NCBI RefSeq assembly: GCF_014596475.1
Contig: NZ_MECJ01000033.1
Span: 698,014 to 762,013 of the forward strand
Length of the DNA: 64,000 nt
Reading direction: 5' to 3'
From: Streptomyces sp. CBMA152
GTDB lineage: Bacteria > Actinomycetota > Actinomycetes > Streptomycetales > Streptomycetaceae
The number at the start of each line of letters is the position of its first letter. Positions within the stretch are counted from its first letter, which is position 1. A program made the translations under genes and the position numbers. The notes below the pieces were generated by a model, which had not been told where the DNA came from, ran no database searches, and saw nothing but the letters and a program-made list of their open reading frames with translations. This document shows, piece by piece, positions 43,380 through 50,712 of this stretch.

Positions 43380-43422
43380 CTGCGGACCGTGCTCGCTTGC
43401 TCGCGCAGTTCCCCGCGCCCCT
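43380..43422 (-). repeat. 43-bp dispersed intergenic repeat, copy 8
   Basis: The core lies on the minus strand between rph and nagF and is followed by a GGCCCTTCGGGCC hairpin. Confidence 0.85.
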
Positions 43423-43516
43423 TAATGGCCCTTCGGGCCCCCTGGGAGCGTCGCAGCCGTACGCGAAAAGGGGCCCTCCCGACCCGGGAAAGCCCCTCTT
43501 CAGGCAGACGTGTCGC

Positions 43517-43750
43517 TCACATCATGTCTTCGATGTCCGCCGCGATCGGGTCCGCGTCGGTGCCGATGACGACCTGGATCGCGGTGCCCATCTTGACGAC
43601 GCCGTGCGCGCCCGCGGCCTTCAGGGCGGCCTCGTCGACCTTGCTCGGGTCGATGACCTCGGTGCGCAGGCGGGTGATGCAGCCCTCGACCTCTTCGATG
43701 TTGTCGATACCGCCGAGCCCGGCGACGATCTTCTCAGCCTTGCTGGCCAT
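43517..43750 (-). CDS. nagF: PTS EIIB component, N-acetylglucosamine type
   Basis: The 77-residue EIIB has the phosphorylated Cys24 in VEGCITRLR and the small alpha/beta fold of the glucose/GlcNAc family. It is separate from EIIC here, as in Streptomyces, where nagF sits beside nagE genes. It is divergent from nagE1 with a DasR-like site between. It would pass phosphate from a distant EIIA to incoming N-acetylglucosamine. Confidence 0.94.
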   Translation of the reverse strand: MASKAEKIVAGLGGIDNIEEVEGCITRLRTEVIDPSKVDEAALKAAGAHGVVKMGTAIQVVIGTDADPIAADIEDMM

Positions 43751-43936
43751 GTCTGTCTCCCAGTTCTTTCAAAGACCGTTGTGGCGGCGCACCGCAGGTA
43801 CTTCGTACGACCGCAGTTCCGCTTTGTCACCGTAACGCACGTTTGGCCCAGTTACGCGAGCGAGCCCCGGCGCCCTGGCCAAGGATGACGATCACCGGTA
43901 CCGCGCCCGTGCGGCCAGGCTCCGGACGATACCGCA

Positions 43937-43952
43937 ACTGGTCTACACCAGT
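43937..43952 (+). promoter_or_regulatory. DasR-type operator (dre) between nagF and nagE1
   Basis: ACTGGTCTACACCAGT differs from the DasR consensus ACTGGTCTAGACCAGT at one central position. It lies about 60 bp upstream of nagE1 and is positioned to control both divergent genes. DasR represses these genes until glucosamine-6-phosphate rises (established for S. coelicolor). Confidence 0.88.
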
Positions 43953-44011
43953 GTGCAACGCATCCCGGAACTGGCTTGTTCCGGCGGGACGGACGGGACG
44001 GAGGGTCGCCG

Positions 44012-45310
44012 ATGAGCGCGGACAGCGCGGCAGTGGACCGGCCGAAGTGGTGGAACGGCGCGTTCCAGAACCTCCAGAAGATGGGCCGCAGCCTCCAGCT
44101 GCCGATCGCCGTCCTGCCAGCCGCCGGCATCCTCAACCGCCTCGGCCAGCCGGACGTGTTCGGCAAGGACGGGCTCGGCTGGACCGACGTCGCCAAGGTC
44201 ATGGCGGGCGCGGGCGGCGCGCTGCTCGACGCCAACATCGGCCTGCCGCTGCTGTTCTGCATCGGCGTCGCCATCGGCATGGCCAAGAAGGCGGACGGCT
44301 CCACCGCGCTCGCCGCCGTGGCCGGATTCCTCGTCTACTACAACGTGCTGCACCAGTTCCCCAAGGACTGCCTCGCCGGGGCGAAGGCGATCGCGGCCGG
44401 GTGCCAGGCGAACGACGGCACAGTTGCGCCCTTCACGTTCCAGAACCCGGGCGTCTTCGGCGGCATCGTCATGGGCCTGCTCGCCGCCTGGTTCTGGCAG
44501 CGCTACCACCGGGTCAAGCTGGTCGACTGGCTCGGCTTCTTCAACGGCCGCCGGCTCGTCCCGATCATCATGTCGTTCGTCGCGATCGGCTTCGCCGCGC
44601 TCTGCCTGTGGATCTGGCCGCCGATCGGCAGTGGCCTGGAGCACTTCAGCGACTGGCTGGTGGGGCTCGGCGCCTGGGGCGCGGGCATCTTCGGCGTCGC
44701 CAACCGCGCGCTGCTCGTCATCGGTCTGCACCAGTTCCTGAACGTGCCCATCTGGTTCCAGTTCGGCAGCTACACCAAGCCGGACGGGACCGTGGTGCAC
44801 GGCGACATCAGCATGTTCCTGGCGGGCGATCCGAACGCGGGCCAGTTCACCACCGGCTTCTTCCCGATCATGATGTTCGCGCTGCCGGGCGCGGCGCTCG
44901 CCATCGCGCACTGCGCCAAGCCGCACCGGCGCAAGCAGGTCGCGGGCCTGATGCTCTCGGTCGGCCTGACCTCGCTCGTCACCGGCATCACCGAGCCGAT
45001 CGAGTACTCGTTCCTGTTCATCGCCCCGCTGCTGTACGCGATCCACGCCGTACTCACCGGCGTATCGATGGCGGTGACCTGGGCGCTCGGTGTGAAGGAC
45101 GGCTTCAGTTTCTCGGCGGGTCTCATCGACTACGTCATCAACTGGAATCTGGCGACCAAGCCCTGGCTGATCATTCCGATCGGCCTGTGCTTCGCCGTCG
45201 TCTACTACGCGCTCTTCCGTTTCGCGATCATCAAGTTCGATCTCCCGACGCCCGGCCGCGAGCCGGAGGAGTTGGAAGAGGAGATGGAACGGGACGTCAC
45301 GAAGGCGTGA
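44012..45310 (+). CDS. nagE1: PTS EIIC, N-acetylglucosamine permease 1
   Basis: The 432-residue membrane channel has ten or so helices, RSLQLPIAVLPAAGI near the start and the sugar-site motif TGITEPIEYSF. The ATG at 44012 has GGAGG. It lacks fused EIIB and EIIA, matching the split Streptomyces arrangement. It has a close paralogue downstream. The DasR-like site lies in its promoter. Confidence 0.93.
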   Translation: MSADSAAVDRPKWWNGAFQNLQKMGRSLQLPIAVLPAAGILNRLGQPDVFGKDGLGWTDVAKVMAGAGGALLDANIGLPLLFCIGVAIGMAKKADGSTALAAVAGFLVYYNVLHQFPKDCLAGAKAIAAGCQANDGTVAPFTFQNPGVFGGIVMGLLAAWFWQRYHRVKLVDWLGFFNGRRLVPIIMSFVAIGFAALCLWIWPPIGSGLEHFSDWLVGLGAWGAGIFGVANRALLVIGLHQFLNVPIWFQFGSYTKPDGTVVHGDISMFLAGDPNAGQFTTGFFPIMMFALPGAALAIAHCAKPHRRKQVAGLMLSVGLTSLVTGITEPIEYSFLFIAPLLYAIHAVLTGVSMAVTWALGVKDGFSFSAGLIDYVINWNLATKPWLIIPIGLCFAVVYYALFRFAIIKFDLPTPGREPEELEEEMERDVTKA

Positions 45311-45412
45311 ACCACCCGGATACGGGTAGCCGGACGTGCGGATACGCAAGGTCACTTCATAACGGCGGCGTCGCGTCGCAATAACGGCGGCATAACCGAA
45401 GAGCCCTTCAGC

Positions 45413-45444
45413 AAAGGCCTTGGACCCTGTGGTCCGGGGCCTTT
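45413..45444 (+). terminator. Terminator after nagE1
   Basis: Stem AAAGGCC-GGACC with matching arm GGTCC-GGCCTTT around CTGT, within the gap before the nagE2 promoter. Confidence 0.75.
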
Positions 45445-45517
45445 GTCCGGCTTGCCGGAATGTATGGCCCACCCCACAGAAATTGCAGGTTCCTTATCTA
45501 ACCCTCACCGTGCTACA

Positions 45518-45550
45518 ACTGGTCTACACCACTCAATGGTGTAGACCACG
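45518..45550 (+). promoter_or_regulatory. Two DasR-type operators upstream of nagE2
   Basis: ACTGGTCTACACCACT (45518-45533) and the facing AATGGTGTAGACCACG (45535-45550) lie almost touching. The 331-bp gap between nagE1 and nagE2 otherwise holds only the terminator at 45413. Two sites suggest tighter repression than at nagE1. Confidence 0.87.
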
Positions 45551-45641
45551 CGGGCTCGACCGCGTTCCCCCCTGAGACGCCGCCGTCCCCCCGAGCTTTT
45601 CCGTGTCCCCCGGGCGGCGCCTTGCCAACTGGAGGAAGTTG

Positions 45642-46904
45642 ATGAGTACGGCAACCGCCACGGCGGCGCCCGCGAAGAAGCGGGGTGCCGGCCTGTTCCA
45701 GGGTCTGCAGAAGGTCGGTCGCAGCCTGCAGCTGCCGATCGCCGTACTGCCGGCCGCGGGCATTCTGCTCCGCCTCGGTCAGGACGATGTCTTCGGCAAG
45801 GACGGCCTCGGCTGGGGCAAGGTCGCCACGGTCTTCGCGACCGCCGGTGACGCGGTCTTCTCCAACCTGCCGCTGCTCTTCTGCGTCGGCATCGCGATCG
45901 GCTTCGCCAAGAAGGCCGACGGCTCCACCGCGCTCGCCGCCCTGGTCGGCTTCCTGGTCTACAAGAACGTGCTCACCGCGTTCCCGGTGACCGACGCCGT
46001 CGTGAACACCACCGCCAACAAGGGTGTCGACGTCGCCGCGACGTACAACGACCCCAAGGTCTTCGGCGGCATCATCATGGGCCTGCTGGCCGCCGTCATC
46101 TGGCAGCGGTACCACCGCACCAAGCTGGTCGACTGGCTCGGCTTCTTCAACGGCCGCCGCCTCGTCCCGATCCTCATGGCCTTCGTCGGCACCGCGATGG
46201 GTGTGCTGTTCGGCCTGGTCTGGGAGCCGATCGGCCACGTCATCACCAACTTCGGTGAGTGGATGACCGGCCTCGGCGCCGTTGGCGCGGGCATCTTCGG
46301 TGTCGTCAACCGCGCGCTGCTGCCGATCGGTATGCACCAGTTCGTGAACACCGTCGCCTGGCAGGAGATCGGCGACTTCAAGGACTCCAGCGGTGCCATG
46401 TGGCACGGCGACCTGCCGCGCTTCTTCCACGGCGACCCGACCGCCGGCCAGTTCATGTCTGGCTTCTTCCCGATCATGATGTTCGCGCTGCCGGCCGCCG
46501 CCCTGGCGATCACGCACTGCGCCCGCCCCGAGCGCCGCAAGGCCGTCGGCGGCATGATGATCTCACTCGCGCTGACCTCGTTCGTCACCGGTATCACCGA
46601 GCCGATCGAGTTCGCGTTCATGTTCATCGCGCCGGTCCTGTACGTGATCCACGCGATCCTGACCGCCGTCTCGATGGCCGTCACCTGGGCGCTCGGCGTG
46701 CACCACGGCTTCAGCTTCTCGGCCGGTGCGATCGACTACGTCCTGAACTGGAACCTGGCGACCAAGCCCTGGATGATCATCCCGATCGGCCTGGTCTTCG
46801 CGGCGATCTACTACTTCGTCTTCCGCTTCGCGATCCTCAAGTTCAACCTCACCACCCCGGGCCGTGAGCCCGAGGAGGAGGTCGAGGACCTGACGAAGGC
46901 GTAA
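45642..46904 (+). CDS. nagE2: PTS EIIC, N-acetylglucosamine permease 2
   Basis: The 420-residue channel is closely similar to NagE1 (RSLQLPIAVLPAAGI, TGITEPIEFAF). The ATG at 45642 follows GGAGGAAG. In S. coelicolor NagE2 is the main GlcNAc transporter (literature). It has its own promoter with two DasR-like sites and ends at a strong terminator. Confidence 0.94.
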   Translation: MSTATATAAPAKKRGAGLFQGLQKVGRSLQLPIAVLPAAGILLRLGQDDVFGKDGLGWGKVATVFATAGDAVFSNLPLLFCVGIAIGFAKKADGSTALAALVGFLVYKNVLTAFPVTDAVVNTTANKGVDVAATYNDPKVFGGIIMGLLAAVIWQRYHRTKLVDWLGFFNGRRLVPILMAFVGTAMGVLFGLVWEPIGHVITNFGEWMTGLGAVGAGIFGVVNRALLPIGMHQFVNTVAWQEIGDFKDSSGAMWHGDLPRFFHGDPTAGQFMSGFFPIMMFALPAAALAITHCARPERRKAVGGMMISLALTSFVTGITEPIEFAFMFIAPVLYVIHAILTAVSMAVTWALGVHHGFSFSAGAIDYVLNWNLATKPWMIIPIGLVFAAIYYFVFRFAILKFNLTTPGREPEEEVEDLTKA

Positions 46905-46923
46905 GCCCCGTAGGTGATACGTG

Positions 46924-46960
46924 GAAGGGCCCCCGGAACCGAGCGTTCCGGGGGCCCTTC
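46924..46960. terminator. Bidirectional terminator between nagE2 and MBL gene
   Basis: Perfect 16-bp stem GAAGGGCCCCCGGAAC around CGAGC, between convergent genes. Confidence 0.85.
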
Positions 46961-46975
46961 TTCGCGTACGCGCTC

Positions 46976-47728
46976 TCAGAGCTCGTACACCGCTCCCGGA
47001 ACTGCGAGTTCCACCGGGCCGGAGTACGCCGAGCGGGCGTCCGCCAGGTTGACGTCGCCGTCCGTCCACGGCGGGATGTGGGTGAGGACCAGGCGGCCGA
47101 CGCCGGCGCGGGCGGCGTGTTCGCCGGCCTCGCGGCCGTTGAGGTGCAGGGCCGGGATGTCCTCCTTGCCGTGCGTGAAGGACGCCTCGCAGAGGAAGAG
47201 GTCGGTGCCGTCGGCCAGCTCGTGCAGCGCCTCGCAGACGCCGGTGTCGCCGGAGTACGTGAGGGAGGCGCCGCCGTGCTCGATCCGGATGCCGTACGCC
47301 TCGACGGGGTGGCAGACGCGTTCCGTACGCACCGCGAACGGGCCGATGTCGAACGAGCCGGACTTCAGCGTGTGGAAGTCGAACACCTCGCTCATCGAGG
47401 AGGCGGAGGGCGTGTCGGCGTACGCCGTGGTCAGCCGCTGCTCGGCGCCCTCCGGCGCGTACACCGGCATGGGGGCGCAGCGGCCGCCCTCGTGGCGGTA
47501 GTAGCGGGCGACGAAGTAGCCGCACATGTCGATGCAGTGGTCGGCGTGGAGGTGGCTGAGGAAGATCGCGTCGAGGTCGTAGAGACCGATGTGGCGCTGC
47601 AGCTCGCCCAGGGCGCCGTTGCCCATGTCGAGGAGCAGCCGGAAGCCGTCGGCCTCGACGAGGTAGCTCGAACAGGCCGATTCCGCGGACGGGAACGACC
47701 CGGAGCAGCCGACGACGGTGAGCTTCAT
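46976..47728 (-). CDS. Metallo-beta-lactamase-fold hydrolase (RNase Z-like)
   Basis: The 250-residue protein has the zinc motif LSHLHADHCID, then CHPVEAYG, YSGDTG (metal Asp) and LTHIPPW (His). It opens with VVGCSGSFPS, common in the RNase Z/phosphodiesterase-like branch. The ATG at 47728 has GGAGG ten bases upstream. The true substrate, RNA or cyclic nucleotide, is unknown. Confidence 0.92.
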   Translation of the reverse strand: MKLTVVGCSGSFPSAESACSSYLVEADGFRLLLDMGNGALGELQRHIGLYDLDAIFLSHLHADHCIDMCGYFVARYYRHEGGRCAPMPVYAPEGAEQRLTTAYADTPSASSMSEVFDFHTLKSGSFDIGPFAVRTERVCHPVEAYGIRIEHGGASLTYSGDTGVCEALHELADGTDLFLCEASFTHGKEDIPALHLNGREAGEHAARAGVGRLVLTHIPPWTDGDVNLADARSAYSGPVELAVPGAVYEL

Positions 47729-47927
47729 GGAGCGTGAACCTCCGGGAGCGGCAAGGGGACGAGGAGGGCGGCGGGAGGTCGTGCGGTCCGTCGAGCGTAA
47801 GGCGCCACGCTGCCGGTCGCTCCTCAGTGGCGGGCCGTTGTGGGGGAACTCACCTGCGCTGTCACCGGTTCGGGCGGTGTGTGGACGGGGCGCGCGCGGC
47901 GGGGTGGGCGCCGGTAACGTCTGCGGT

Positions 47928-48392
47928 ATGGACACGTCTTGGTGGCTCGCGGTGCTCGCCGTCGTGGTGGTCGCGCTGGGGGCCGCCGTGGTGGACGGGC
48001 GGGGGCGTGCGCCGCGGCCGTCCCGGCCAGGGGGGCGCCTGCGTCCTCCGGGGCGCCCTGGTCCGCGCCGGGGGCGGGAGCGGCGTCCCGCGCCGGGGGA
48101 GATCTGGTGGGCGGACGTTCCGTACGAGGACGGGCCCGGCTCGAAGGACCGGCCCTGCCTGGTCCTGTCCGTACGGGGTGACCGCGCTCTCGTCGCGAAG
48201 ATCACCAGCAAGTTCCATGAGGAGCAGGCGGGGGTGATTCCGCTGCCGCCGGGGACTGTGGGCGACGCTCAGGGGCGTCCCAGTTTCCTGGAGACGGATG
48301 AGCTGCGGGATGTTTCGGTGTGGGAGTTCCGCCGGCGGGTGGGGGTGGTGGATCCGGTGGTGTGGGATCAGGTGCGGTATCTGGCGGGCTGA
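47928..48392 (+). CDS. Membrane-anchored PemK/MazF-like protein
   Basis: The 154-residue protein has an N-terminal helix (WWLAVLAVVVVALGAAVV) after five residues, an Arg/Pro-rich linker (25-55), then a PemK-type fold: RPAPGEIWWADVPYEDGPGSKDRP, RPCLVLSVRG, VIPLPP and the C-terminal beta strands. The PemK core and its Arg residues are present. The helix is unusual for a MazF-type RNase. No antitoxin gene is adjacent. It may be a membrane-tethered regulator rather than a toxin. Confidence 0.82.
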   Translation: MDTSWWLAVLAVVVVALGAAVVDGRGRAPRPSRPGGRLRPPGRPGPRRGRERRPAPGEIWWADVPYEDGPGSKDRPCLVLSVRGDRALVAKITSKFHEEQAGVIPLPPGTVGDAQGRPSFLETDELRDVSVWEFRRRVGVVDPVVWDQVRYLAG

Positions 48393-48446
48393 GGTGTGTT
48401 GGCCCCTCCCCGCCCCTTCCCGAAACTCTCCGAGGGAGCTGGTCGG

Positions 48447-48540
48447 CTGCGGACCGTGCTGGGTTGCTCGCGCAGTTCCCCGCGCCCCTAGGTAGTTAGG
48501 GGCGCGGGGAACTGCGCGATCAGCCACAGACGGCCCGCAG
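48447..48540. repeat. Inverted pair of 43-bp dispersed repeats, copies 9 and 10
   Basis: Copies at 48447-48489 and 48498-48540 face each other across 8 bp and could form a long stem. They lie between convergent ends of the PemK-like gene and cysM. Confidence 0.9.
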
Positions 48541-48610
48541 CCAAAGAACCCGGCCGCCCGCCCAGGGCTTTAGGGAAGGGGCGGGGTGGGGGAACTGCCG
48601 CGCCGAGCGC

Positions 48611-49561
48611 TTACGCCCAGAGTTGGCCCTGTAGCGTCGCGATCGCTTCTTCCGTCGTTTCCGCCGTGTAGACGCCCGTCGACAGGTACTTCCAGCCGCC
48701 GTCCGCGACCACGAAGGCGATGTCGGCCGAGGCGCCCGCCTTCAGGGCCTTCTTGCCGACGCCGATCGCGGCGTGCAGCGCCGCCCCCGTGGAGACGCCC
48801 GCGAAGATGCCCTCCTCGCGGAGGAGTTCCCGGGTACGGGTGACCGCGTCGGCCGAGCCGACCGAGAAGCGGCTGGTCAGGACCGACGCGTCGTACAGCT
48901 CGGGGACGAAGCCCTCGTCGAGGTTGCGCAGGCCGTAGACCAGGTCGTCGTAGCGCGGTTCCGCAGCCACGATCTGAACGCCGGGCACGTGCTCGCGCAG
49001 GTAGCGGCCGACCCCCATCAGGGTGCCCGTCGTCCCCAGGCCCGCCACGAAGTGGGTGATCGAGGGGAGGTCGGCCAGGATCTCCGGACCCGTCGTCGCG
49101 TAGTGCGCGCCCGCGTTGTCGGGGTTGCCGTACTGGTAGAGCATCACCCACGACGGGTTCTCGGCGGCCAGCTCCTTGGCCACCCGTACCGCCGTGTTGG
49201 AGCCGCCCGCCGCGGGCGACGGGATGATCTGCGCGCCCCACATCTTCAGCAGGTCGCGGCGCTCCTGGGAGGTGTTCTCGGGCATCACGCAGACCATGCG
49301 GTAGCCCTTCAGCTTCGCCGCCATCGCCAGCGAGATGCCCGTGTTGCCGCTGGTCGGCTCCAGGATGGTGCAGCCTGGCGTCAACCGGCCCGCCTTCTCG
49401 GCCTGTTCGATCATGTGGAGCGCGGGGCGGTCCTTGACCGAGCCGGTCGGGTTGCGGTCCTCCAGCTTGGCCCAGATGCGGACGTCGTCCGACGGGGAGA
49501 GGCGGGGAAGCAGGACCAGCGGCGTGTTGCCGACGGCGGCGAGCGCGGAGTCGTAGCGCAT
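48611..49561 (-). CDS. cysM: O-phosphoserine/O-acetylserine sulfhydrylase, CysO-dependent type
   Basis: The 316-residue PLP enzyme has the Lys in NPTGSVKDRPA, phosphate-binding TSGNTG and GLGTTGTLMG. It is followed upstream by the sulfur carrier CysO and by mec, as in mycobacteria, where CysM takes sulfur from CysO thiocarboxylate (established). The start ATG at 49561 lies 14 bp after the cysO stop. The C-terminus carries the short extension of that class. Confidence 0.93.
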   Translation of the reverse strand: MRYDSALAAVGNTPLVLLPRLSPSDDVRIWAKLEDRNPTGSVKDRPALHMIEQAEKAGRLTPGCTILEPTSGNTGISLAMAAKLKGYRMVCVMPENTSQERRDLLKMWGAQIIPSPAAGGSNTAVRVAKELAAENPSWVMLYQYGNPDNAGAHYATTGPEILADLPSITHFVAGLGTTGTLMGVGRYLREHVPGVQIVAAEPRYDDLVYGLRNLDEGFVPELYDASVLTSRFSVGSADAVTRTRELLREEGIFAGVSTGAALHAAIGVGKKALKAGASADIAFVVADGGWKYLSTGVYTAETTEEAIATLQGQLWA

Positions 49562-49575
49562 GACGGCGTTCGGCC

Positions 49576-49854
49576 TCAGACCATGCCGCCGGCCACGGCC
49601 GGCAGGATCGTCACGCTGTCGCCGTCGGACAGCTCGGTGGAGATGCCCGCCAGGAAGCGGACGTCCTCGTCGTTGAGGTAGACGTTCACGAAGCGGCGCA
49701 GCTCGCCGGAGTCGACGATCCGCTCCTGGATGCCCTGGTGGCGGGTCTCCAGGTCGGCGAAGAGCTCGGCGAGGGTCGCGCCGCTGCCCTCGACCGCCTT
49801 GGCGCCGTCGGTGTAGGTGCGGAGGATGGTCGGGATACGGACCTCGATGGCCAT
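49576..49854 (-). CDS. cysO: Sulfur carrier protein CysO (ThiS/MoaD fold) with extended C-terminus
   Basis: The 92-residue ubiquitin-like carrier ends AVAGGMV, whereas a mature carrier must end in Gly-Gly. The last two residues would have to be removed before thiocarboxylation. A JAMM protease (mec) is encoded just upstream, so it may do so as well as cleave the cysteine adduct. The ATG follows AGGAG nine bases upstream. It is co-transcribed with cysM. Confidence 0.92.
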   Translation of the reverse strand: MAIEVRIPTILRTYTDGAKAVEGSGATLAELFADLETRHQGIQERIVDSGELRRFVNVYLNDEDVRFLAGISTELSDGDSVTILPAVAGGMV

Positions 49855-49979
49855 GACGTGGGCTCCTGTCGGGAGATCGTAAGAGGGAGAAAGGCAAGGG
49901 CCCGCGGTCGGCGCGGGTGCTGCGGTCCTGCGGTGCTGCGGAAGTACGGACGTACGAGTGGTACGCGTGCGGCTGCCGC

Positions 49980-50096
49980 TCAGGCGGCGCTCGGGCGCGG
50001 ACACATCGCGCTCGCGAGGCGGCACAGGTCGACGTGCAGGCGCGCCACGAGCAGGGGGCTGCTCGGCTTCTCTTCGCTCACGTCGTGGGGAACCAT
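49980..50096 (-). CDS. Cysteine-containing leader peptide upstream of cysO
   Basis: A 38-codon frame encodes a peptide with the stretch VARLHVDLCRLASAMC, similar to the short actinobacterial leader peptides with RxHxDLxR and SAxC. Cys codons are at positions 25 and 32, late in the peptide. It ends 125 bp before cysO. Ribosome stalling at Cys codons could open the cysO-cysM transcript when cysteine is low (attenuation, inferred). The start lacks a clear ribosome site. A GTG five codons on is possible. Confidence 0.75.
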   Translation of the reverse strand: MVPHDVSEEKPSSPLLVARLHVDLCRLASAMCPRPSAA

Positions 50097-50212
50097 GCGG
50101 TCATCGTATCGATTCCCGGTCCGCTTCCCGGAATGTGATCTCAGCTGGCGGACGAGATCGGCTCAGGATGTGGGCAGGATGCCGCCCACGCCCCTCCCCC
50201 GCCGGGACGGCG

Positions 50213-50635
50213 TCAGTACGCCGTCACCACCTTGACCTCTTCCTCCGTGATCACACCGTCCACGATCCGGTAGGAGCGGAACTGGAAGTCGCCCGCGCCG
50301 TCCGCGTCCGCCGTGGAGACCAGGACGTAGTGCGCGCCGGGCTCGTTCGCGTACGTCACGTCCGTACGGGACGGGTACGCCTCGGTCGCCGTGTGGGAGT
50401 GGTAGACGATCACCGGATCCTCGTCGCGGTCGTCCATCTCGCGGTAGAGCTTCAGCAGGTCCTGCGAGTCGAACTCGTAGAACGTGGGCGAGCGGGCCGC
50501 GTTGAGCATCGGAATGAAGCGCTCGGGGCGGTCGGTGCCGGCCGGGCCGGCGACCACACCGCACGCCTCGTCGGGGTGGTCGGCGCGGGCGTGCGCCACG
50601 ATCTCGTCGTACAGCGCCTGGGTGAGGGTCAGCAT
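50213..50635 (-). CDS. mec: Mec JAMM metalloprotease of cysteine biosynthesis
   Basis: The 140-residue JAB1/MPN zinc hydrolase has the JAMM triad: Glu in DEACGVV, YHSHTATEAYPSRTD (His-x-His and Asp), all present. Its relatives cleave cysteine from CysO-cysteine (established in M. tuberculosis). The ATG at 50635 has no clear Shine-Dalgarno and lies only 20 bp from the hairpin of the upstream permease gene, so a leaderless or read-through mRNA is likely. Confidence 0.92.
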   Translation of the reverse strand: MLTLTQALYDEIVAHARADHPDEACGVVAGPAGTDRPERFIPMLNAARSPTFYEFDSQDLLKLYREMDDRDEDPVIVYHSHTATEAYPSRTDVTYANEPGAHYVLVSTADADGAGDFQFRSYRIVDGVITEEEVKVVTAY

Positions 50636-50654
50636 GAGCGCAAGGATAAACAGA

Positions 50655-50693
50655 CGGGCCGTCCCGTACCGAGGCTTGGTACGGGACGGCCCG
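50655..50693. terminator. Terminator after the amino-acid permease
   Basis: Perfect 16-bp stem CGGGCCGTCCCGTACC around GAGGCTT. It ends about 20 bp before the mec start. Confidence 0.83.
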
Positions 50694-50712
50694 AATGCTG
50701 AGAAGCGACCGG

